From contig CAYTKT010000039.1 of assembly GCA_964438605.1 (NCBI GenBank), positions 1 through 21,312 on the forward strand: a DNA stretch of 21,312 bases, read 5' to 3'. The notes under the pieces were generated by a model. It made no database searches, had not been told where the DNA came from, and was given only the letters and a program-made list of their open reading frames with translations. Positions 16,233-21,312 of this stretch are shown piece by piece (positions within the stretch are counted from its first letter, which is position 1; every line of letters starts with the position of its first letter). Position numbers and translations under genes: made by a program. The stretch is from Alangreenwoodia sp964438605. GTDB lineage: Bacteria > Bacillota > Clostridia > Peptostreptococcales > Anaerovoracaceae.

Positions 16233-17114
16233 ATGAATAATACAAAGAAACTCAAAAATAAGAGCAGAATGTTTGAAAAAAACATATCTCATAATGAAAA
16301 TACAAGTGAATCAAAAAATGATGAAGAAAAAGTAGACGAAATAGGAAGTACTTGTAATATTAAGGATAAACTTGGAAACCTACCGGAAGATGGGGAGAGA
16401 AACAGAAATGAAAATATTAAAAAAATGGAAAAGAATAAAATAATCGATACGATTCTATTTGACTTTGACGGAACGCTGATGGATACGAATGATGTGATTT
16501 TAAAATCATGGCAATTTACGTTTGAACAGATCCGTGGCGAGCGTGCGGACGATGCTGTTCTGCTGGCAACCTTCGGGGAACCGCTGGAACTGACGATGCA
16601 CAATTTCTTCGGCGGTACGCCGGAGGATGTAGAGCGGAATATCGAAATTTACCGCAGTTATCAGCGTGAGCATTATCTTGATCTGATCGACTTGTTTCCG
16701 GGGGTTTATGAGATGCTTGAGAAGGTTAAGGCGGCGGGATTCAGGACGGCGCTCGTCACGTCACGCATGAAACTGACGGCCTATGAGGGACTGAAGAAGT
16801 ACGGAATCGAGAAATTTTTTGATTATATTTTGACGGCGGACGATGTGACAAAACACAAGCCGGACCCGCAGCCGGCGCTGACGGCCCTAAAAAAGTTAGG
16901 GTCGTCGCCGGAACGGGCGGTAATGCTGGGAGATACGAAGCAGGATATTCTCTGCGCGAAAAACGCAGGGATTGTCTCTGTTTTAGTGGACTGGAGCATG
17001 GCAATTCCGAAGGGCACGGCATCGGGCGATTACATACCGGATTATTGTCTGGATGAGCCCGGACATTTATTAAAACTGATATCGTCGATAAACGAAATTT
17101 TTCCTTCTCACTGA
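16233..17114 (+). CDS. HAD-superfamily phosphatase (phosphoglycolate/PpaX-like) with a low-complexity N-terminal extension
   Basis: Residues ~68-293 form a HAD phosphatase: the nucleophile is Asp77 in DFDGTLMDT, motif II is VTSR, Lys209 lies in KHKPDP, and motif IV is GDTKQD (Asp234, Asp238). The cap insertion is of the phosphoglycolate phosphatase/pyrophosphatase PpaX type, so small phosphoesters or pyrophosphate are likely substrates. The first ~65 residues are Asn/Lys/Glu-rich, AT-rich at DNA level and absent from the family. ATG 16233 has AAGGA upstream at good spacing. The internal ATG at 16426 (MEKNKIIDT) would give a normal-length enzyme but lacks a nearby ribosome binding site. The gene follows asnS by 32 bases. 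Confidence 0.86.
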   Translation: MNNTKKLKNKSRMFEKNISHNENTSESKNDEEKVDEIGSTCNIKDKLGNLPEDGERNRNENIKKMEKNKIIDTILFDFDGTLMDTNDVILKSWQFTFEQIRGERADDAVLLATFGEPLELTMHNFFGGTPEDVERNIEIYRSYQREHYLDLIDLFPGVYEMLEKVKAAGFRTALVTSRMKLTAYEGLKKYGIEKFFDYILTADDVTKHKPDPQPALTALKKLGSSPERAVMLGDTKQDILCAKNAGIVSVLVDWSMAIPKGTASGDYIPDYCLDEPGHLLKLISSINEIFPSH

Positions 17115-17348
17115 AAGGAACTCGCAAATATACTTCAAAATAAACCTGGAATCACTGATATTACCGAACTGGCGCGTGAGGAAGAACGCATCAGCAAGAA
17201 GAAAGCTGTGGAGTTGTTTGAGAGCGGCGATTTGGATACCTTGACGCCTGGAACAGACCAAACGCTGGCTGCCATTCACAGGTACTTGTTCGATAATATT
17301 TATCTGTTTGCCGGACAGCGCCGTAACGTCAATCTGGATAAAATGTAA
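17115..17348 (+). pseudogene. Fic-domain protein, N-terminal remnant
   Basis: The frame directly after the HAD stop reads a typical Fic N-terminus: NKPGITDITELAREEERISK, then KKAVELFESG and AAIHRYLFDNIYLFAGQRR. It ends at TAA 17346-17348, after DKM. There is no start codon before Val/Leu codons deep in the frame, and the catalytic HPFxxGNGR motif is absent. It is therefore a truncated remnant of a Fic (AMP-transferase) gene, both ends lost. The family call comes from recognition of this N-terminal pattern, not a search. Confidence 0.75.
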
Positions 17349-17492
17349 GAGGAATTTATCAGTAGGGAGATTTCTTATGGTATGCAGAAAATCAGATTCT
17401 TTACAAAAAACAGATCTTCGGGAAAGAAGTGAACGATTACTTTTCATTCTTCTATTTTTCTGAGAGTGTGAAGAAATCTCCGTAAAGCAGTC

Positions 17493-17772
17493 TCATCCAT
17501 CTCTCTCGATCAAGTCATGCTCAAGTCATGCTGCAAAATGGGCCTTGCCGTCTTCCACATCCTGCACAACGCTCTTCCAAGCGCTGAAGATTGCTTGCTG
17601 AATAAAACGGATCAGCCGAAAACTCAAAAGGTATGCGACGCTCCCTGCCACCCCTTTTTGCGAATATCGTAAAGGCCGCGCTCATAGAAAGGTCCGCCTT
17701 GACACAGACCCGCTCCATTCTTTTCTTCACATCTGCGTCCATCTTGAAATTGAGATTGACCGTTTGCGCCAT
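17493..17772 (-). pseudogene. RelB/DinJ-type antitoxin, frameshifted
   Basis: From ATG 17772, with AAGGA upstream, residues 1-67 match the DinJ/RelB antitoxin pattern (MAQTVNLNFKMDADVKKRME, then RIPFE and SADPFYS). Near 17566-17572 the frame breaks. The expected C-terminus (VVQDVEDGKAHFA, then EHDLIERDG) continues in another frame, interrupted by a TGA at 17526-17528. A tandem 11-bp duplication (CAAGTCATGCT, 17511-17532) lies there too. The apparent stop in the original frame is at 17521, and the ancestral stop is probably 17493-17495. No intact RelE/YafQ-type toxin follows on the minus strand. Confidence 0.78.
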
Positions 17773-17796
17773 ATACAATATTCCTTTTTTATTCAT

Positions 17797-18182
17797 AGTA
17801 TGTGCAGAAATGACGTCGTTTTTACAGTTTCCAGAATGACGGTTGAGACATATTTGTTTATGAAGTAGATTTATGTCTGAAAAATAAGAAAATCAAAACA
17901 ATTTAGCTGAAAAAAATAGCAAGATACATTATAATTTTGTTTTAATGTGTTAATTAATATATTCACATATTCACAAAAGCCGCTTCGGCAGCTTTTTAAT
18001 GCCAGATTCGTCTCTGCGTTTTACCGGTCGCGCCATGCAAATTTTTTGAGTGGATTTCCACATTTTTACGTAGTTATTATAATCAATATTAATTATAATA
18101 GAATTATCCGGTTTTATCCGTAAAATATACAAATATTTTATTTGTGAACTATTACTCAGAGCAGCGATAAAAGGTGATCCAT
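17797..18182. other. AT-rich intergenic region before the acidic protein
   Basis: No gene is seen. The region is strongly AT-rich and contains several TATAAT-like hexamers near 18075-18100, which probably include the promoter of the next gene, though no clear -35 partner can be chosen. It also holds the terminator-like hairpin at 17975-17997. Near its right end AAAAGGTGATCC gives an extended ribosome binding site. Confidence 0.4.
17975..17997. terminator. Terminator-like hairpin with TTCG tetraloop
   Basis: AAAAGCCGC and GCAGCTTTT pair with one C-A mismatch around a TTCG tetraloop, followed by T residues; the A-rich 5' side makes it potentially bidirectional. No intact gene points into it from the left, so it may be left over from the decayed toxin-antitoxin region. 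Confidence 0.5.
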
Positions 18183-18929
18183 ATGACCATGAAAAAATTC
18201 ATGAAACTCCTCGAACTCGAGCCGGGCGACGACTTCATCTATTTTGAGCAGTTCGCGGCGTTGATGGAAGCGGAAGAACCCATCGACATTGACACATTCA
18301 GCGAGCTGCTGATGATGGCCGACACGGAGGCGCTGAAAGAAATGGTACCTTCCTTCTTCGAGGATCTGATCCACGGCGTTCCGGACGACGATACCGACCT
18401 TTACGCCGCAATTCAAACGATTAAAGACACGCTCGTCACACTGGCCGGCAATGGCCATGGCCGCACGTTTGGCTTTTTCACCGACGAGCTTTACAGGTTC
18501 CGACAGTGGTATCTGACCTGCGATTCCGTAATCTGCCGTCCGGAAAGCGACAGCGACAGCAGCAGACAAAACGGTGGAAACAGCAAAAACGGGAATGGCG
18601 AAAGGCGTGTAACTCCGTGGGAGGCTTTCGTCCTCTACCGTGAGGAAAAGCTGTCGGGCCCAAAATACACTTATGATTTCACACGCGCTATGCCCGAAAT
18701 GCCTGACGAGTATATCATGGATCTGCTTGCCGAATCGGAACCGTATGATGATGACGATGATGACGAACTTCGGGACATGCTTCCCGACGAATACGATCCT
18801 TATACGTATGACCCGTCAGACGAAACACTTGACGGTCCGATCGATCCTTACCGTGACGGATTTATCGACCGCGACGCTCCCGTTCTCGAAGGCGAGGATT
18901 TTGATATCCACAGCTGTCCCGGTGACTGA
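18183..18929 (+). CDS. Acidic hypothetical protein
   Basis: I do not recognise a named family. The 248-residue protein from ATG 18183 follows AAAAGGTGATC, which complements the 16S rRNA end well; a GTG at 18174 lies inside that site. Residues 1-110 look helical and globular (MKKFMKLLELEPGDDF at the start), with conserved-looking FTDELYRFRQWY near 103-114. A short Ser/Asn/Gly-rich linker follows near 125-140, then a segment VTPWEAFVLYREEKLSG. The C-terminal third is strongly acidic, with a run of Asp near 185-195. There is no signal peptide or membrane segment, so it is probably cytosolic. Codon use resembles its neighbours. Function is unknown. Confidence 0.75.
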   Translation: MTMKKFMKLLELEPGDDFIYFEQFAALMEAEEPIDIDTFSELLMMADTEALKEMVPSFFEDLIHGVPDDDTDLYAAIQTIKDTLVTLAGNGHGRTFGFFTDELYRFRQWYLTCDSVICRPESDSDSSRQNGGNSKNGNGERRVTPWEAFVLYREEKLSGPKYTYDFTRAMPEMPDEYIMDLLAESEPYDDDDDDELRDMLPDEYDPYTYDPSDETLDGPIDPYRDGFIDRDAPVLEGEDFDIHSCPGD

Positions 18930-18932
18930 ACG

Positions 18933-19106
18933 CGAAACTGCGAACAATTTATCTTTTCCAGCCCTCCTCAGTCGCGGCGCGACTGGATTCTTTTCCGGTT
19001 TTTGCGGCAGCAAAAAGCACCGAAACTGCGGACAGTTCATCCTTTTCAGACTCAGACTTCTTCAGTCTGCAAGTTCGGCTGAACTCTTTTCTGGTTTTTG
19101 CGGCAG
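18933..19106. repeat. Two ~88-bp repeats, each with hairpin and T-rich tail
   Basis: CGAAACTGCG starts copies at 18933 and 19021; both end in a GGTTTTTGCGGCAG segment. Copy 1 contains AGTCGC-GGC-GCGACT (18970-18984) before CTTTTCC. Copy 2 contains CAGACT/AGTCTG (19053-19069) and AGTTC-GGCT-GAACT (19072-19085) before CTTTTCTGG. The hairpin sequences differ but pairing is kept. They may act as tandem terminators for the preceding acidic-protein gene. Confidence 0.7.
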
Positions 19107-19163
19107 TTTCAGCGCCTCACAACACATCGATACAGCCGGGGCGCATTGCGGATTTTCTCCGCT

Positions 19164-19201
19164 GCGGAACTGTACGCTGCAAACGCAGCGCACAGTTCCG
19201 C
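19164..19201. repeat. 38-base near-perfect hairpin
   Basis: GCGGAACTGT pairs with ACAGTTCCGC, then one A-C mismatch, then CGCTGC pairs with GCAGCG around an AAAC loop. This makes 16 of 17 positions paired. No T-tract follows, so it is not a standard terminator. It sits 58 bases before the DUF975 gene start and may lie in its leader. Confidence 0.85.
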
Positions 19202-19258
19202 GAACAGACCGGTGTCCCGGACTTTACAGAAGCAAAACGATTTTAAAAGGAGAAACTT

Positions 19259-20707
19259 ATGTATCAGCAAAGCAGCACGCTAACAATCCCTATTTTCACC
19301 ATAGGCGAAATGCGAAAAATGGCAAAACGCCAATTGAAAGGCAAGTGGCTCAAACTCTTTCCGATTCTGTTAATCTACACGATTATCACGGTCTTTCCTG
19401 CCCTCATAATCCAGATCAGAAACTATGCGCTCAATATTCAGACTCTCACCCAGACTTTCGGCGAAATGAATACGGGGTTTGACACATCATCCCTGCCGGC
19501 CGGTTTCATGGACGCAATGACTGCGACAGCTTCCCACTTATCTATCCCTGCTCAGATCTGCTGGTTCCTGCTGCTGGCAGTTACAGGGCCGCTGAACATA
19601 TCACTGGCCGCAATTTCCCTCAAAGTACTGAGAAATGAACCGTTCTCCATAAGTACACTGTTTGAAGGATTCCACCGGTTCGGAAAAGCATTTTTCGCTT
19701 ATATACTCATATCCATATTCTCAACGCTCTGGACGATTGCTTTTCTGGTTCCCGGAGCAATGATTATGATAGCGACACTCACCAGCAGCAGCTCCATCGT
19801 TTCCTACATCGGCATCTTCATCTTCCTTGCAGTAATCATTGCAGCCTTCATCTTCCTGCTGCGATACGAAATGACATACTTCATCATGGCGGACGATGAA
19901 CGCTGCGCAGCGCTTTCTGCCGTCAGACGGAGCGTAAAAATGATGCATGGTCATCTGAGAAACTATTTTATACTGCGTCTTTCGTTTCTGCCGTGCTTCC
20001 TCCTGCTTTGTGTACCGATCTTTATCGCCATCATCGCATTATCCGCCGTCATAACAGCGGACAACGCATCGTCAGCCGCTATCACTTTATGTGCCATCAT
20101 CATGGCTGTCGCTGCCGTCGTCGTGTTCATCGGAAGTCTTTTTCTTACGATTTATATGCAAACATCTGCCGCCGTATTCTACTCCGGCGCCAGCGGGAAT
20201 TTCCGCATGACGAACGACACAGCATCCTCCGCAGAAAATGGTATAGGCCATGAAATCGGCACTGATTCCGAAAAAACGATTGCTCTCGATGAACTTCAGA
20301 CGACGCAGACGAAACAATTCGCCGACAACGAATCTGGCAAATCCGGTACATGGCAGTCAACCGGAAGCGACCCGTCTTATGACACGCTGTCAGACAATTC
20401 TCCTGCCTATAACCAGTCTGACGAAAATACGACGAACAGCAATTCGTCAAATTTCAAACATCCAACCGATCTTCCGCTGGATGACGGCGCGCCAAACGGT
20501 AACCCGCAAGACTTCAAAGCTTCAACCGACCTTCCGCCGGATGGCGGCACGTCAAACGATAATCCGCAGGACTTTAAAGCTTCAGCCGACCTCCCGAACA
20601 ATGATACGGCTGCAAATACAGATCCCGCCATCGACGCCGACCCGATTATCGATCTCCTGGAAAACGACAATTCCCTCGACCAGCTTGATTCCGATGAACA
20701 CTTCTGA
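19259..20707 (+). CDS. DUF975-family multi-pass membrane protein with a repeat-bearing tail
   Basis: The 482-residue protein opens with a conserved-looking MRKMAKRQLKGKWLKLFPILL, as in DUF975 proteins, whose function is unknown. About six hydrophobic segments follow: near residues 35-53, 98-122, 140-165, 178-202, 240-268 and 275-300. The short motif RYEMTYFIMAD and the amphipathic segment AALSAVRRSVKMMHGHLRNYF also fit the family. From about residue 320 the tail is hydrophilic, Asp/Asn/Ser-rich and carries ~20-residue repeats; it is probably cytoplasmic and disordered. AAAAGGAG precedes ATG 19259. A strong terminator follows. Confidence 0.82.
   Translation: MYQQSSTLTIPIFTIGEMRKMAKRQLKGKWLKLFPILLIYTIITVFPALIIQIRNYALNIQTLTQTFGEMNTGFDTSSLPAGFMDAMTATASHLSIPAQICWFLLLAVTGPLNISLAAISLKVLRNEPFSISTLFEGFHRFGKAFFAYILISIFSTLWTIAFLVPGAMIMIATLTSSSSIVSYIGIFIFLAVIIAAFIFLLRYEMTYFIMADDERCAALSAVRRSVKMMHGHLRNYFILRLSFLPCFLLLCVPIFIAIIALSAVITADNASSAAITLCAIIMAVAAVVVFIGSLFLTIYMQTSAAVFYSGASGNFRMTNDTASSAENGIGHEIGTDSEKTIALDELQTTQTKQFADNESGKSGTWQSTGSDPSYDTLSDNSPAYNQSDENTTNSNSSNFKHPTDLPLDDGAPNGNPQDFKASTDLPPDGGTSNDNPQDFKASADLPNNDTAANTDPAIDADPIIDLLENDNSLDQLDSDEHF
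20453..20620 (+). repeat. 60-bp in-frame repeats in the DUF975 protein tail
   Basis: Units at 20453, 20513 and 20573 encode NFKHPTDLPLDDG, DFKASTDLPPDGG and DFKASADLPNND, the first two each closed by NPQ. The unit is 20 codons; the third copy is decayed after about 45 bases. Confidence 0.85.
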
Positions 20708-20757
20708 TCAGTCATCTTCCAATCAAATTCTGTCTGCTGAATCCTGGATTATGACAA

Positions 20758-20800
20758 GCCAGAAGGCCGATGACAAGCACCGGCCTTCTGGCAATTTTCT
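20758..20800 (+). terminator. Rho-independent terminator after the DUF975 gene
   Basis: GCCAGAAGGCCG (20758-20769) and CGGCCTTCTGGC (20781-20792) pair perfectly over 12 bases around an 11-base loop, then AATTTTCTG follows. It separates the convergent DUF975 and CobU genes. Confidence 0.8.
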
Positions 20801-20854
20801 GTTTCAAACAATTCTCTCTTTAAGCCGCATATCTTCAGAAAACCGTCAGCCGTT

Positions 20855-21214
20855 TCATTTGATCCGCACCGGCACACCGAAGACCACCCGAATCACACGC
20901 CTGGCCTCAGCTGCAACGCGACAGCCTGCCTTGCCCACATTTTCACGCCACTGACGTTCTTCCCTTTGCAGAGGCACGATGCCGCTGCTCACCTCATCGC
21001 AGATCACGACAGCATCCTCACGCAACTTCGGTTCATATTCCGGATAGCGGCGCACAAACTCTTGAAACCTGTCCACATAAACCGCCCGCTCCAGCTCCTG
21101 CGGCGTACACGATGCGCCGTCGCAAATCTGCGCCTGAGCCGCCGCGTCAAGCCCATATGCCTTTATCATATATTCACGCTTTCCCTGCGCCTTCCCGCCG
21201 ACAATCAAATCCAT
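20855..21214 (-). CDS. cobU: CobU-like adenosylcobinamide kinase/guanylyltransferase, short form
   Basis: The 119-residue protein begins MDLIVGGKAQGKREY, with a P-loop-like GGKAQGK at 6-12. It continues with VVICDEVSSGIVPLQREERQWRE, typical of CobU/CobP, and ends RVIRVVFGVPVRIK, similar to the family's final segment. CobU phosphorylates adenosylcobinamide and transfers GMP during cobalamin nucleotide-loop assembly. Full CobU is ~180 residues. The middle guanylyl-transfer region with the His motif is missing, as in short clostridial homologues, so the chemistry is uncertain. GGAAAGGGA precedes the ATG at 21214. No other cobalamin gene or cobalamin riboswitch is seen in the window. Confidence 0.75.
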   Translation of the reverse strand: MDLIVGGKAQGKREYMIKAYGLDAAAQAQICDGASCTPQELERAVYVDRFQEFVRRYPEYEPKLREDAVVICDEVSSGIVPLQREERQWRENVGKAGCRVAAEARRVIRVVFGVPVRIK

Positions 21215-21248
21215 ATTTCCCTTTCCATTTTCATCCGAACAATTTATT

Positions 21249-21277
21249 TTTATAACTTACCTTAATTGCAATTGCAA
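21249..21277 (-). promoter_or_regulatory. Promoter of the CobU-like gene with a 12-bp palindrome
   Basis: On the minus strand a -35 TTGCAA (21277-21272) and a -10 TATAAA (21254-21249) are 17 bases apart. The -35 is part of the perfect palindrome TTGCAATTGCAA (21266-21277), a possible operator; the binding protein is unknown. Confidence 0.55.
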
Positions 21278-21312
21278 ATTGAACACTTGAATTAAGTCAC
21301 CTGCATCTTGAC

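Noticed and set aside
21215..21312. Cobalamin riboswitch upstream of the CobU-like gene
   Set aside because: The ~100 bases available hold a promoter and a palindrome but no B12-box-like element, and the predicted leader is too short.

Overview
This window looks like a chromosomal stretch of a Gram-positive Clostridia member (Bacillota), probably Lachnospiraceae-like. The clues are a Glu-tRNA without an encoded CCA tail, strong AGGAGG-type ribosome binding sites, an S-layer-homology glycoside hydrolase, a BlaI/BlaR1-type pair, a DUF975-type membrane protein and a short CobU. Base composition is roughly balanced, with AT-rich islands. The family assignment is inference from protein resemblance recalled from memory; no search was run.

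Layout. At the left edge the start of a tyrosine recombinase runs off the window on the minus strand. Its N-terminal domain is followed by a long Glu/Ala/Lys-rich stretch. A gene-poor gap follows, holding a tRNA-Glu(TTC) gene with its own terminator. Next is a plus-strand run: a promoter and a carbon-nitrogen hydrolase, a ~98-bp tandem repeat array, a YgiQ-type radical SAM protein overlapping an orphan DNA adenine methyltransferase, the CCA-adding enzyme overlapping thiamine pyrophosphokinase, a PHP-domain phosphatase of the CpsB type, and a secreted GHL10-type glycoside hydrolase with three SLH domains. After a hairpin-containing gap, a minus-strand BlaI-BlaR1 pair has a promoter with an overlapping dyad. 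Then come a 51-bp minisatellite, asparaginyl-tRNA synthetase with two extra segments, and a HAD phosphatase. A decayed patch follows (Fic fragment, frameshifted DinJ/RelB-type antitoxin), then an acidic protein of unknown function, a hairpin-rich spacer, a DUF975-type membrane protein and a convergent CobU-like gene.

How it fits together. Most genes are housekeeping: tRNA maturation and charging (cca, asnS, tRNA-Glu), cofactors (thiN, cobU), cell surface (SLH hydrolase) and regulation (BlaI/BlaR1). No complete defence, phage or biosynthetic system is visible.

The unusual signal is repeat and low-complexity expansion. Tandem repeats with periods of about 98, 52, 51 and 88 bp lie between genes, and others of about 90, 39 and 60 bp lie inside genes. 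In-frame low-complexity segments appear in the recombinase and AsnRS, and as tails or extensions on YgiQ, BlaR1, HAD and the DUF975 protein. Several long, near-perfect hairpins lie both between genes and inside asnS.
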